Assembly: GCA_947561585.1 (NCBI GenBank)
Contig: CANNZV010001130.1
Coordinates: 1 to 64,000 of the forward strand
DNA from: Caprella mutica
Lineage: Eukaryota > Arthropoda > Malacostraca > Amphipoda > Caprellidae
Direction: 5' to 3'
Length of the DNA: 64,000 nucleotides
Positions 34,709-47,399 of the stretch are shown one piece after another. How positions within the stretch are numbered: position 1 is the stretch's first letter; each line of letters opens with the position of its first letter. A program made the translations under genes and the position numbers. The notes beneath the pieces are model-generated. The model ran no database searches. It was not told the origin of the DNA and saw only the letters and a list, made by a program, of their open reading frames with translations.

Positions 34709-35889
34709 TAGCAGAGTAGAAGTGGTCAGCTGTGAACTAGCAAATGTTTGAATAATTGATAAATAATTAATTGGTACAATATTCATGTTATTTGAATAAT
34801 GTTATTATCCACACTGTTGGATAGATTTATATAAATAAATATGCCTACACGTTTTATTATATAGTATTGTTATTAGTGATAGTTGTGTTACATTTGCCAT
34901 GCATTATAATGTTTCATATTGAAGTTTCACAATATCATTTGAGCAACTGGGACCAAGTAGACATAATAATACAAAACCTTCACACTTATCTGAATACGAT
35001 ATAATAGAGAGTTAGTATACTATCAGACTCGCAATTTTCTATCGAAATGAGAAACTGTAAAGATCGTACGGTGTTTTACAGTTCCATAGGTGATTCATCT
35101 AATGATGGATATGATGAAATTTATATGATAATTTTAAAGAAAAAATCATATTCAAAACTATTATTCAACATCACGTACCCTCCAATCCCTTCCCTTTATT
35201 TACGAATAGTATTGGGAGGGAGGACTCTGATCTCTGTGAGTACCTATTGCTCTGCAGATTTGGGGACAATCTCCCCCATCCTCACACAATGTCCAACAAT
35301 ACACCAACACAGGACCTCGTACAATATTTCACTGAAGCAGCTATGGAGCCGCCCTTTAGTAGTAATTGCCTTCCTGAGGGATATAGTTTTCATCCAAGCC
35401 CACAGCAACTCCTCACGCGCATCAGGTCGATATATCACGGATGCACTCAATCGCCGTGCACCCTCCCTCTAAGGTGGGGGTGGGTTGAAAACAACAACAC
35501 CAACAATGAAGAGAGGCAAACAAATATTTTAATGTTATGCTTGACGATACTCTGATTATTATCATAGTACATCAAAAAAACTGAAACAAAACAGCAAGAA
35601 ACTCTTTTAAGGGGATCGTCCTCGAAGAAAACTCAAAATGTTATCTTTTTTCTTTATTGTGTAAATAGTTGCTTCATAACCTTCTTATAGTGTGTGCAAA
35701 ATAGCAGAGGTATCGTGTAACTCTAACCCCCCTGGGGAGAGGGAGAAAGGGAAAAGAGGGCCGGGGGGGGGGGGGGGTAGGGAGTCAATATGTACTCTAA
35801 AAACCATCTCTCAGCCAATTATAATTCGTAATAATTAATTATCTCGCTATATCTGGTATCTTACCTACCACTAATAACACGCCCACTAA
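34709..35889. other. Spacer with a GC-richer block of unknown origin
   Basis: 35160-35480 is less AT-rich than its surroundings, with overlapping frames on both strands (141 codons at 35047-35472) but no domain I recognise. A G-run of about 15 lies near 35763-35778. Possibly a fragment of an unrecognised repeat. Confidence 0.4.
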
Positions 35890-36541
35890 AGCCCCGTCCA
35901 GACGGTCAAATTTTTCAGAGAAGTGACAAACTTAATGACAAACTAAATGACGATAACTTCCTAGCGTCAGCAAACCGTCAAACTTTTCATCAGTTTTTTT
36001 ATTCCAAAATGTTGGATATCGTCATCAAAAAGTTTGTCAAACTATTTGCTGACGATAAAGTTTGAAGTACACACTGACTTTCCGGCAATAATATTTTTTT
36101 ATTTGCGCGTCATTTTAGTTTATTACAGCTAGGTACACCTACAAAAACCTATTTTTTTTCAAACTTAGTACCTATCTAGTTACAATGGCTGACGACAGAC
36201 TCTTTATTACTTGGTTGTATTAGAATGTATTAGATCTAAGTTATAGGTAGGTTACGTTGTGAATTGTTTTCTATGATCTATTTTAGATTATCCTTTTCAA
36301 GACGATATTTTGTCATTAAAAACAAATTATTTTTTCTGGTTTCTTACTGTTCTAAATTTAAAAATTATACATACCAAGTTATATAATTTTTATTTTCACG
36401 ATATATAACATTAATTTTGACGAAACTGACGCCAGTGAACCTCAAACTTTTGGCAAGAAAATTTGACCGTGTAGACACTCCTTGAAAACTGACCATAAGT
36501 TTGTCACTTCTCTAAATAAATTTGACCGTCTGGACGGGGCT
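35890..36541. mobile_element. Harbinger-like MITE with TAA target duplication
   Basis: 652 bp. The ends AGCCCCGTCCAGACGGTCAA (left) and the same sequence reversed on the right extend as inverted repeats for about 50 bp (GAGAAGTGACAAACTTA). TAA lies on both sides (35887-35889 and 36542-36544). A short remnant frame starting MADDRLFITWLY at 36185 ends after 12 codons and may be the worn start of a Harbinger accessory (Myb-like) gene; that is a guess. Confidence 0.8.
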
Positions 36542-37867
36542 TAAGGTTTGCAAAGAAATATTCCTCAGTTACCTGCAGACCTTCGCGAGAGTAGTATGCT
36601 GCGTGCCAGATTATCAAATTTTGAATGGGAGATTACTCGTTACTTCAGATATCTACAAATCATGTAATTCAAAAGCCTAAGGCTTTTTTTTGGTGGAAGC
36701 TACGGCTTTGCAGTTTTTTGCATTGGATTCTCTTCGGAATTCTCTACAAACTCTGCAAGAGATTATTTGATTTACGAATTATTTTTCAAAATATTGAATT
36801 TTGAAATTTATATTTTTTTCAAGTTTCTTTTGTTTCACTAAAAATTTCAATAATTCGAAAACCAATTCGAAAAATCATAAAAACGCTTCCACAGTTTATA
36901 GAGAATCTTGTGGAAAATCGAATGCAAAAAAACATAATGTCATAGCTACAAAATTGTAGTATCCATTTATTAATTTACATACTGTTCGAAATTCGAATAA
37001 CTCGTTTTCTATGGGTCGAATTGAAAAAATGTCATGACATAAAAACATCTTAGAATTCATTTTATATATGTGTACAAAGTTTCACAACCAACCGTAGCTT
37101 CAATAATAAAAAAACTTTTCAAAATCTGGGAACGGTGCCCTTAACCCATTCTATTCTGCTCATTTCGCAATATTGCTAGTTTGCCATTCCTTTCCAAAAA
37201 TAAATAAAAGAGCAATCTTTGTGTACAAAATTTTACTCAAATATAGTGCAAAATGCAATGTAAATTTATATCTAACTTATAAAAAATCATATTATGAACA
37301 GTACCAAAATAACTAATAGTTTACAGGTATACAAAGTAGGTAAAATATGTTAACTTCTGCCGGGAGTGAGCTTTTTAAAATTATAATTTAAAAAGTTATA
37401 ATTATAAATAAAAAAGTTTAAACTATCGCCCTTTTTGTACTATGTATATGACCCTAAATAACTTATTTTTAACATAAAATAAATTTATTTTGCATTGGAT
37501 CATAATTCAGGCATGAAAGGGTTAACTCAACCCCTAATATAATAACTTCATACTTTCTTAGTTGCTTTCTTGCAAATACTTTTAATGAGGTTTGAACTAT
37601 AAACTTAAATTTGGTTATTTATGCTATAGGAAAAATCCTATGAGGTAAAATCTGTAAGCAATTAAAATACAACACAATGTAAATACCATGCATCAGACAT
37701 TATTCATTTTTTACGTATTGTTTCATAACTAATATTATATTAAGAATTACAAGGTATAATATTAATATAGTACAAGAGTTTAAAGATCTGAATTTAATAA
37801 CTCAATTTGGGAAATAAATGTCTGTTAAATGGAAGAACTTCATTAGGTAATATAGAAAAATAGGTAC
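36542..37867. other. Spacer with a loose inverted repeat
   Basis: 36680-37110 has imperfect inverted pieces (GAAGCTACGG near 36697 and its complement near 37090). No gene seen. Confidence 0.35.
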
Positions 37868-37985
37868 TAGGACAGAGTATCGAAAGACATAGTATCGAAA
37901 GACAAAGCATCGAAAGACAAAGTATCGAAAGACAAAGTATTGAAAGATAAAGCATCGAATGACAAAGTATCGAATGACAGATATA
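37868..37985. repeat. 15-bp minisatellite
   Basis: About eight copies of GAAAGACAAAGTATC. It accounts for the LSILC repeats in the minus-strand frame at 37794-38111. Confidence 0.85.
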
Positions 37986-38074
37986 GAAAGTATAGAAAGA
38001 GAATATAAAAATAATTAATTGAAAAAAGGATAATAAAATAGTAATAACGTTATAAATTATATTTGAAATTATGT

Positions 38075-38406
38075 GTTCAACAATTTTAAACATTTTAAAA
38101 CACTTTTTCAAATAAATAACAATACTTCTATTCTATATTGTAAAATATATGTTCATAATTTATGTATGCTGTTAAAACTCATAGTCCATGCTCTTAAAAA
38201 CTGTTCCAATTATATTCTAATGATAACTAATTTCTTATATGCATGTAGTAGCAATAGCAAGTGTTCAATAAAATTTCATATGAATCAGTTGGTTTATCTG
38301 CTGTCACCTCTTAACGTCCATATACATGTATTATACCTGACTAAATCTCAGAGAATTAGTATTCTACTACCTGCTGATACAACTAGTTAAAACTTCATAT
38401 AGTACC
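38075..38406 (+). other. Possible LTR and leader of a BEL/Pao element
   Basis: Just upstream of the gag remnant, AGTACCGTGACCAGGATT (from 38401) resembles the primer-site region seen before gag in BEL/Pao elements. AATAAA lies at about 38267. A TG...CA LTR from about 38075 to 38398 is possible, but no second copy is in the window to prove it. Confidence 0.3.
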
Positions 38407-39378
38407 GTGACCAGGATTGCAGGTATTATGTCTGAAGTTAAGAGAAGAGGTGGCCATAGAGCAGAATGTCGTAAACTAGTGGATGCCATTAAAGCGGTGG
38501 ACACTACAGGAGATATCGATAATACTAAGATCATTCGATTTAAAAATGAGCTCTCGAGGCAACGAGAACTCATTCTCAAACTAGACGACAGTATTCAATC
38601 CAGTGACTCTGATCAATTTGACTTCGAGAAAAACTTCAGCGAGTCTTCAGAGATTCAAATGATGATATCAGACGGTGTGGAGATTTGTGATAAACTTATG
38701 GCTGGTGATGTGTCCAAGAAGTCTCATACTAATAATGCAAAACTTCCAACTATCACTCTACATATATGTTCAACGGGTCTGTGCTAGACTGGGGACACTT
38801 TTGGGACCTCTACGAATCTTCAATTCACTATTGGGAGGATTTGAGGGACTCTTCAAAATTTCATTATTTGCGTACGCAATTAACGGGAGAGGCTGCACAA
38901 CTACTGTCAGGCTTTAACTATACTCGAGATGAGTATTTGGAAGCTGTCGATCTACTGAAAACTACCTATGGTAATACAAAGAAAATTATCGAGGCTCATC
39001 TACACTCCATACTGGACGCTAAGTCACCGAATGCAACTGCTTCTGATTTACGTGAATTCAGATCTCTATACGAGGGACATCTACGAGGGCTGCGTTCATT
39101 GAATGCAGACATAGATTCAGCGGGATACGATTACGCTACAATTCTACTCAGAAAATTGCCTTCAAAGGTTAGATAATATAAACAGAGAAGGAAGATCTAT
39201 TTTTATAAATCTGGTCGATCTCAGAAAAGCCATTGAACAAGAGATCGTGCACCTTGAAGCTAACGAATATAGTAAACAGTCTTGTGAAGAAAATTCAGCT
39301 TACGGTACCATGTCAATGACCGTTTCTACTAAAAATTCTTCTCCGATGAAAACTCACAATTGTGTATATTATATAAGA
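38407..39378 (+). pseudogene. BEL/Pao retrotransposon gag, broken and truncated
   Basis: The first segment (38407 to about 38760) has the charged helical N-terminal region of BEL gag proteins (KRRGGHRAECRK onward). The frame then shifts near 38760 and the second segment (38766-39173) carries the conserved DUF1759-type block: FNGSVLDWGHFWDLYESSIH, LRTQLTGEAAQLL and ILLRKLPSKVR. A second shift at about 39174 moves to a third frame with INLVDLRKAIEQEI. The sequence stops just where a zinc-knuckle region would begin (CVYY near 39360) and runs into a repeat fragment at 39379. Protease, RT and integrase are absent. It is a dead fragment. Confidence 0.8.
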
Positions 39379-39617
39379 TACGAAAATGGAATAAATTTAC
39401 TGATGTTCAGCGAGTATTCCCTGAACATTCATAAAAATGAATTTAAATGTTATGAATTTAATGTGTTTGAGGGAACATTCCCTGAATATTCAATTGGAAT
39501 TAAATTCCATTCTTATGTTCCAGGAAGATTCCGGGAGCAATAGTATGGAATGTGGGAATATTGGGGAATGTTACAATCCGAATGGAACATTCCCTGAATA
39601 TTCATATGTTACCTGGG
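39379..39617. mobile_element. Terminal fragment of the CCCAGGTAACA family
   Basis: About 240 bp matching 31460-31697 closely, ending TTACCTGGG at 39617. It directly abuts and cuts short the BEL gag remnant. It may be an inserted short derivative or a recombination product. Confidence 0.75.
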
Positions 39618-40840
39618 TTGTGTTGAATGTGTTCGTACCCATATAGAAATTTAAGTTGCATTATAAAATATCATAAAGAGAGAAGCCATTATTCTAATCT
39701 TTTGTGATTCACCTTCAATTTCCAAATGGCTATCCGTCCTTCATATTTATAAATTCTTTCCAATCTTCTCAAAAAGCGTTAAATGGATATTAAATTATAT
39801 TTTTACATATATTCCTAATGTATTTACTTGTAACATGCTTAATTACAATTACCCTGTAATAAATATTTTACGATATCAATATCATATTCAAGAGCCACTT
39901 TACTTCAAGATAGCCTTACTACAAAGTAGCCTATATTTTTTGCTAACTAAAATATTTTCTTAGATTTTGCAAATAGTTAAATATTATTTGAATCAGACCA
40001 GCGTATGTTCCTGAACTTAACACACTGCCACGATTATTATATAATTAATTATGACGCAAATGAAATAGTAATCTTATGTAATTTAAAAACTCTCCGATAA
40101 TTTAAGAATTTACTGTCATAACAATTTCATAATTCATTGAATAAACTAAAGTTGTTGAATGTACACATATCTGAAATAACTTTACTGAGTATTTTAAAAA
40201 CAATTGATACCTATTCTTGTTTGTTCATTCAATTTCTTGAATGGAATTTTTTTTTTCAAGAAAAAGTGGTGCAGCTCTGCAGCACATGACAAATTATTTG
40301 GGTGGCTTTCCTTTTGAATAATAATGAGAGTTATTACAGAGTCTATTCCAAGAGTTGGAGCCAGGGATTTGAATGGAGTCATTCGAATCAGACAGTTGCA
40401 CTGATTTGACTGAATACATATAAGATTGAGCAAGACAAAAAAACCTAGTCGAAAATAAACTATTGGCGAAGAATAATATGATTATAATTCATCGAGTATA
40501 ATCTAACTAATCTCACATTTTATCAATCCATAGAATAACTGTGCACGAATGTATAATCAGATTTAACGTTATATTTTACGCAAAGAGGATTATGTTAATA
40601 TTTTGTTCATATAAAATCGTGTGAATGGTATCACATAACGGTCGAATAAATTATTATATTTTGAAATGAAATATTGTTCTGAAAGAGAAAAGTATTTGTG
40701 CAAATTTTTTAACATTACTTTTATAATATTATCATACTTGCAGGCAATTCACATTTTTGTCAGAAGTTGCTGTTATCGCTATAGATTTAAAGGCAAATTA
40801 AGATTTTATACTTTAACTTTATCCTTTGGTTGTAGGTACA
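39618..40840. other. AT-rich spacer
   Basis: No supported gene; small frames at 40194-40433 and 40666-40938 lack domains. Confidence 0.4.
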
Positions 40841-40909
40841 GGGTACTGTCGATACAGGGTATTGTCAATACATGGTACTGGCGATACGAGGTACTGTCGA
40901 TACAAAGTA
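40841..40909. repeat. 16-bp minisatellite, left part
   Basis: Four units of GGGTACTGTCGATACA, ending at the TA that flanks the transposon. The array resumes at 44372. Confidence 0.85.
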
Positions 40910-41940
40910 CACAGAGAAAAAAGTTTACTCATATTTAATGGGTCATCAATTTATGCTTTGAATCAATTTATAACGTGAGTTAGTTGGACTACATTCATGT
41001 TTTCACGTGTTTCAAAACAACGATGACATGGTGTGTCACCAAACATAGTTATTTCAAATCATTTAATGGATTGAATCAACTTACTATATGAGAGTTAGAG
41101 TTACATTTTGGGAGTTTGAACATATGTTAAAACAACTAGAATATAGTGTGTTGAAGTAACTCACATAGATTGTTAATTCAATGAATCTGGTGTATGAATT
41201 AACTTACTATGATAGTTGACGCTACTTTTTTGAAGTTTAGGTGAGAGTTAAATCAACTATGACGTAGTGTGTTATAGTAACCCACAAAGACCGTTAATCC
41301 AATGTATTCTGCAGTGTATGAATTAACTTACTATGAGAGTTGGCGCTACTTTTTTGTAAGTTTAGGTGTGAGTTAAAACAACTATGACATAGTGTGATAA
41401 AGTAACCCACAAAGACTGTTAATCCTATGTATCTGGTGTATAAATTAACTTACTATGAGAGTTGGTGCTACTTATTTTAAGTTTAGGTGAGAGTTAAATC
41501 AAATGAGTATGTGGCAACTTATGCTTTCCTCAAAGCCAATTAATCGGTCGACACTTTACAGTTCAAATCTTGTTTCAAGTGTGTTACGTGTTGAGTGTGA
41601 ACGCTCCACAATACCATTTTATTTCAAGTGCAAACAATAGCGTCATATGCACTAAATATTATTATCGCTGCCGATCGATTATTAATTATTAATTAATTCC
41701 ATTTATTAATTGATAAATGTCTGCCTAAATATTCTAAAATTTTGGGGATTGATAGGCTCTTTACTTTTCATAATAATGAATTTTGATTACTGTCTTCCAG
41801 TTTATAAACTGATATCCAAACTAATTTCCTAGATTATTATATGTTAACTTATTTAAGCATCATACCTACCTAGCTGTTTTTTTTTTCACTATCAATACCT
41901 TCTACATAGGGATAGGCAGTTACTGCGCTGTCTTCAAATA

Positions 41941-42109
41941 GGGTAAGTTCCAAATTATCAGGCGATTTCAAATTTTCGGTCACGTATGAAATATAGTATA
42001 CTGTATATAGCTACTTAATAGCTAATTAAAATAGAAGTTAATTTATTATTTAATAGTTTTTCTTAGGCGACCGAAAATGTGGAACCGTCCGATATTTCAG
42101 AACTTACCT
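41941..42109. mobile_element. TA-flanked MITE inside transposon copy 1
   Basis: 169 bp. Ends GGGTAAGTTCCAAATTATCA and, reversed, AGGTAAGTTCTGAAATATCG. It is shared at the same place by copy 2 (49196-49352), so it was part of the ancestral transposon. Confidence 0.75.
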
Positions 42110-42408
42110 TAGTATCTCAAGTTAAGTATTCTGATAATTTATATATTTCAAAACTAGTTAGTCTACATATAGGTAGGGTTACACAGGTAAATTCGGTTCT
42201 TTAATTTCTGAATTAGAGTCTCAAAATCATTCTGAAATTAGTTTAGCTATTAATTGAATGGCTGAATATCATAATAAGCTCAATTTATGATAGGTTCTAT
42301 TTATTTCACGAGTGCCTTGAAGCCATGATAGTTATTAATGTTTCTGAGATAAGAGGCCGCAGTTAGTAAAAGTGCCCCAATTTACCTATAGTTGACCCTA
42401 GTTTTCTA

Positions 42409-43106
42409 TGACCGGGAGAACTCCATCCAGGGAGGTAATCGGAGGAGAACACCGTCCAGGGATTTAGCAGGGTGAACTCCAACCAGAGGTGAGCCTTTTG
42501 ATATATTATACTTTTTTGATATTTAATTAAAGTCTAAAATATGTCGATTAGCCAGGAGGATCCATTGCATTTATTAGAGCTAAATTTATACTACATCTGA
42601 AGATTTATAATTAGTTTAACATTTTATATAAATAATTTACCTATATGAAACAATTCTCAGTTAATAATTCGCTTCATTTCTTTATTAATATGGTTTTCTA
42701 TATTTTCTGAATCTACATTCAGATCTTTATGAAGAATTGATGAAGTAGATCAACGTCATAAACTATCGGAGTCCTTTTCATTTCCTTTGAATGATTCAGG
42801 AAAAATAATGCTAAGTCAAAGTAAGTATTTGAAAATGTTAGATGATTTTTAAATATGTATTTGCAATATGATTAGCTCTTACTTTTTCATACGCTTTTAG
42901 GGATTTCAGACATGAAAAAAATATCGAAGCTTTCGCTATCTCATCACAAAAGGAAAAAAGTTGGTGATGTTATTGATAATGTATATAAACGATACTATAA
43001 ATTTCTATCATATATATATATTAATATACGAATCTCTTATTTCAGAAATTGGCAACCTATAGTCGTGACAGACAGTGACGAGAATTCAAATTGTACTTCT
43101 AAATAA
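42409..43106 (+). other. Exon-like segments in transposon copy 1
   Basis: Four blocks bounded by splice-like motifs: one ending at GAG|GTGAGC (42488); one from TTCAG (42723) to AAA|GTAAGT (42820); one from CTTTTAG (42901) to about 42959, followed by GTTGGT, a poor donor; and one from TATTTCAG (43046) to a stop at 43106. The third and fourth also read through as one 64-codon frame with a basic stretch (HHKRKK). Copy 2 keeps the same four blocks. Remnants of a captured gene or of a lost transposase gene are both possible. Confidence 0.35.
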
Positions 43107-43771
43107 TATATCAAAAACTTAAATGTTTATATTTCGTTTTCAATTTGACCTAGGTAATTGTATTAGCATATTTCTACATCAGTGCCTATGAGTAAGATGA
43201 ATTGCACTAAAATATGGTTTAGAAGATAAAGGCTTTATTATTATTCATTAAGTTATAGTATAATTGCAGCATATCAAAGATTTATTCTATCACCTTTTGT
43301 AATCTAGCCCGGCTAATTAATTCATCTAGCCTACCTATTTATCACTACGTAAAGTTATTTATGTCATCTAACTACTTATTTATAAACTGACCTGATGAAG
43401 TTACTTATTCAATCTAATTTATTAATTTACAACTAATAGCCATATATCAATTCATCGGATCGAAAACATTTCAAAAGGATAGGTCTAGGTGATCAATTAT
43501 TTTTTTAAATCGAAATAGAGTGCATATCACAGAAGCAAAAGTAAAAAATAAATGAACATGTTAGATTTGGTCCTAGAAAATAAATAGTCTAATCTAATTG
43601 ATACCGGGACCTACTCGAGATTATAATTTGTCATTTGATAGAATAAATATAGTGACTGAAAAAGTCATGTAAAAAGTTTGGCTACTGCTAACCGGACCGA
43701 CAATTCAACCTACACTAATAGTTGATATACATTTATTTAGTTTACTGGTATTTGATATAACCAACACGAGA

Positions 43772-44085
43772 TGTTGATATAACCTACAGGAGTAGTTGAT
43801 ATAACCAACACGAGTAGTTGATATAACCAACACGAGTAGTTGATATAACCAACACGAGTAGTTGATATAACCTACGCGAGTAGTTGATATAACCTACACG
43901 AGTAGTTAATATAACCTACACGAGTAGTTGGTATAACCTACACGAGCAGTTGGTATAACCTCCACGAGAAGTTGATTTAACCTGCACGAGTAGTTGGTAT
44001 AACCTGCACGAGTAGTTGGTATAACCTACACGAGTAGTTGGTATAACCTACACGAGTAGTTGGTATAACACATAAGAGTGATTGG
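43772..44085. repeat. 22-bp minisatellite (transposon copy 1)
   Basis: About 14 copies of ACGAGTAGTTGATATAACCT plus AC, turning into GTTGGTATAACC variants toward the right. Confidence 0.9.
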
Positions 44086-44371
44086 AGAAACATACACAAG
44101 AAGTTGATGAAACTTTGTTTTGTAGTTGATTTAACCAATACATATAATTGGTTCAACCATCACGAGTAGTTTTGACTATCACAGATAGTTGTTGTGACCA
44201 TCGGGAATTAAAAATAATCAACTCACATATGTGTTGTTTTAACCGACGTCAATTTAACTCATATTAAATAGTACCTGCAACTCACCACGTAGGTAGGCGC
44301 ACAGATAAACCATACAATTTAGTCAAAACAAATCAAATATGATTTCATTCAACTAATCCTTTCTCTGTGTG

Positions 44372-44476
44372 TACTGTCGATGCAGAGTACTGTCGACACA
44401 GGGTACTTTCGATGCAGAGTATTGTCGATGCACAGTATTATCGATGCAGGGATTTGTCAATGCAGGATATTGTTGC
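44372..44476. repeat. 16-bp minisatellite, right part
   Basis: About six units of GAGTACTGTCGATGCA, continuing the array broken by transposon copy 1. Confidence 0.8.
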
Positions 44477-47219
44477 CAATGTTATAGTCTATAATATCAC
44501 ATTGAGGATTAAATACTGATCTTACATTTTTTTCATCTATTAAGTTTTAAACGTTCTATGAAAAAGTGACAATTATCAGATGAGAATTTAATAAATGGCA
44601 CTGATCTTCATTTAATTTTCCTTTTAAAGTATATATTGTGATTCTCTTTCCTTAGTAATACCCTTTTGAGAGTTGTATCCAATTTTTAATTCAAATCTGG
44701 TAATTATTGTAACTTTACCCTATATTTCAATTTTATCTTAATAGGAAAAAATTATATCTTTAAATATACATATTGATAAATTTTTTCGTAGATATCTTCA
44801 ATGTTTGAATATATAATTTTATACTGTATTATTCATATTTGAATAATACAGGATAATTTATTGCTCGTAAAATAAAACAATAAATATTCTTATAATCTAT
44901 TACGTAAGATGTTATGAACAGTAAGTATTCTTAGTCGGTAGACTATTAAGAAAGAAGCCATTCAATTTCTCCTGTTTTTTCACAGGTTCTCAGTTTTATA
45001 GAGGTTCTTATGCCTCGAAAATACGGGGGGAATATGACAGTGACAGCCTTTAAAGTTAGACTTCATTGAAATCATATATTTGGCTATAGAAGACATTTTC
45101 AAGATGATGTCTACATCTTAAAAGAAATTTATGCAACATATAGAAACTGTTGGCAAAATAATATAAAAATATATGGGAACATAGTAGTATTCGGACACAT
45201 TATAAGAGCCACATGTTTCAATTTATGTTAATTGAGTAGTTACCCCTTTTTTTTAGCAATGTTGGATCCTGAAGGGAGTTATATGTCTCAAACACAAAGT
45301 TTTAAAATCCTAAAACCTATTGTATCTGTAGAATATGGTTTGGGATGGGACAATTCATGGCTACTAAAAAAAATTGTGTAGAAGTTGGATCGACAAATAA
45401 TTAATGCCTACGATACCCCACGTAATCTTCCACAGTCAATCAAAACTTCCTTTCTGGATAAATATTTTGAAAATATTTTGGAAATAATAAAAACTTATCT
45501 TTGTAGAATATTGAATATTTCATAATTATCTCGTATAATTGAATATGATAATAAAAAATCCCGTACTTATCCTTCTCCGAGCTTTTCTTCATTAATTATG
45601 ATGACAGTTGTAAGAAGTATTTGCAATCAAGATTTATAGATAATCCATAAATTTCTCTTTAGTTCTAAAAAAAAGTCGGTGTTTAAAATCTATGGCAACT
45701 CACTCAACACACTGAAATGTTGAATCACAAACCGTTGAAATTAATACGGCAACATGGAAGGTGATAAGGATAGGTATATGTTATCATCATTATCTATCTT
45801 GTTAGTAATTATGAAACGGAAGCATTGATTATTGAATAGGCAATTAATTATAAAATGATAGCAATAATTATAAATTTGTAATATTCAGAAGACAGCCAAA
45901 TTCATTATATAATAAGATCACCAATAATAATAATATATTACAATAAAAGGATAAGCTAAATAATTAAATGACGGACATTCGTAGAGCGCATACTTTCGCC
46001 ACTGTTTTTCAAAGACCTTGACCATCAAATAATCCTTGAGCTATATATAACATTGACCTTTGGACTGATCGCTCCCAAAATCTGACAACTAGTTCCATGG
46101 ATAGTTACCAAATGCCCCACCAAATTTCAGGCAATGTTGTTGAATACTTTTCAGTTATGAGAATAGCAAAATTTCAAATAAATGAATGCCGTTTAAAACA
46201 TAACCTTACACATTTTTTAAAGGTACTAAGATCAGTGATATTTATGAAATAGAAAAAGATAGATACAAAATGATAGAAACAATAATTATAATGTAGAGAA
46301 ATTACGATCGACCATAATTTGAATGTTGATTATAATTACAAATGGATGGTGCACGAGTAATATAAGAATCTCAACAAAAGACTCAAATAATTCAAATAGT
46401 AATTAAAATATAACAGTAAAATTATTTAAATATATCTATCATCCAGTGAATCTTAATTAACTGATCAAATTCAGTCATATTCATATTACACTATTCTCGT
46501 ATTTAGTACATTTCACCATGGCATAATAAATGACCAGAGTAATAACATTTATGATGCTTTATTAGATCAATCCAATTCTAAATTAATGCAAATTTGACAG
46601 AAAACAGTAGATATCAATATTTTTTTTCATTACGTATATCGTCAGTATATCAGTGTATTTAGCATAATTTTTTTTTCAGTATTTCGGCATTATATCAGTA
46701 TATGTACCGAAGTAGCCAATTGATTAAATATCATTTTCAATTATTTTTAAAGATATTTAGTTGTGTATGGATCAAAATTAGTATGCTTTCTCTCCTGCTG
46801 TTGACTGTGTTACTGTGATGAAAGCCCTGTACTAAAGTAAGATTCAACACACGGTGGACCGGCGGGACATTTTAACCTGCAAATTATTTTTGACTCGGTA
46901 AGATTTCTATGTTAGTGCACCTATATGTATAAATTATTTTATTGTCTTTTCATGGATATTCGAGGTCAGTATTCATGAGAAATTAAAGATTTGTTCCTAA
47001 AATATTCAAATAGTTATTTTAATATTTACCTCCAAAGCCAGCCATGCGGGTCCTTTTAACCCGCTCTCATTAAATTTCCTTTTGACTTGAACTTGGGTGC
47101 TGACAAATTGAAATAATGAATTGACAAGTCTAAACATTGCCGTACAATACCTATATGATAATAGTTGAGCACTTGCACTCATTTCAGTACTGTCTTAACA
47201 ACCAAAACCAGTAAACATA
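44477..47219. other. AT-rich spacer, with possible piggyBac end near its right side
   Basis: No gene is supported from 44477 to 46840. 46020-46180 has a CCTTTGGACTGATCGCTCCC block followed by CCCCACCAAATTTCAGGCAA, which looks like conserved repeat sequence, but I cannot name the family. GCGGGACATTTTAACCTGC (about 46861) and GCGGGTCCTTTTAACCCGC (about 47047) contain TTAA and precede the piggyBac remnant; they may be its worn end. Confidence 0.35.
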
Positions 47220-47399
47220 ATGCCAAGAACGCTCACAAATGATGAAACGAATACATTTTTTATGGAAACACCTATGGACAAATCATAAGGCAAGAGTTTC
47301 GTAACTATTGATGATCATCTCTTTCCAACTAATTTGCAATATCCGTTCACTCAATACATGGCTGGTGAACTAGGTTATTCAGTAACAATTCAGGTTACT
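47220..47399 (+). pseudogene. piggyBac transposase fragment
   Basis: The frame from ATG 47220 reads 22 codons to an in-frame TAA at 47286-47288 and then continues with VTIDDHLFPTN and YPFTQYMAGELG. This matches the piggyBac pattern around the first catalytic Asp (the family has IDEQL.P followed by F.QYMP). Only this piece is left; the other two catalytic Asp regions and the cysteine-rich C-terminus are missing. The frame then runs into unrelated GGTTCGGA repeats. It is dead. Confidence 0.6.

Larger units (their letters stand above)
40910..44371. mobile_element. 3.5 kb TA-flanked DNA transposon, copy 1
   Basis: Begins CACAGAGAAAAAAGTTTAC and ends, reversed, CACACAGAGAAAGGATTAG. It sits exactly at a TA of a 16-bp repeat unit and TA is present on both sides (40908-40909 and 44372-44373); joining the flanks restores a 16-bp unit. 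A second copy at 47651-51608 aligns over its whole length in the same orientation. Inside are about five near-repeats of CAACTATGACATAGTG / ACTATGAGAGTTG (40950-41500), a TA MITE, four exon-like segments with splice-site motifs (42409-43106) and a 22-bp minisatellite. No transposase was recognised, so it is probably non-autonomous. Confidence 0.85.

Noticed and set aside
35047..35555. Overlapping frames in a GC-richer block
   Set aside because: Three frames on both strands are open with no recognisable protein pattern; kept only as a compositional oddity.
36680..37110. Foldback element
   Set aside because: Inverted segments are short and interrupted; no ends or target duplication can be set.
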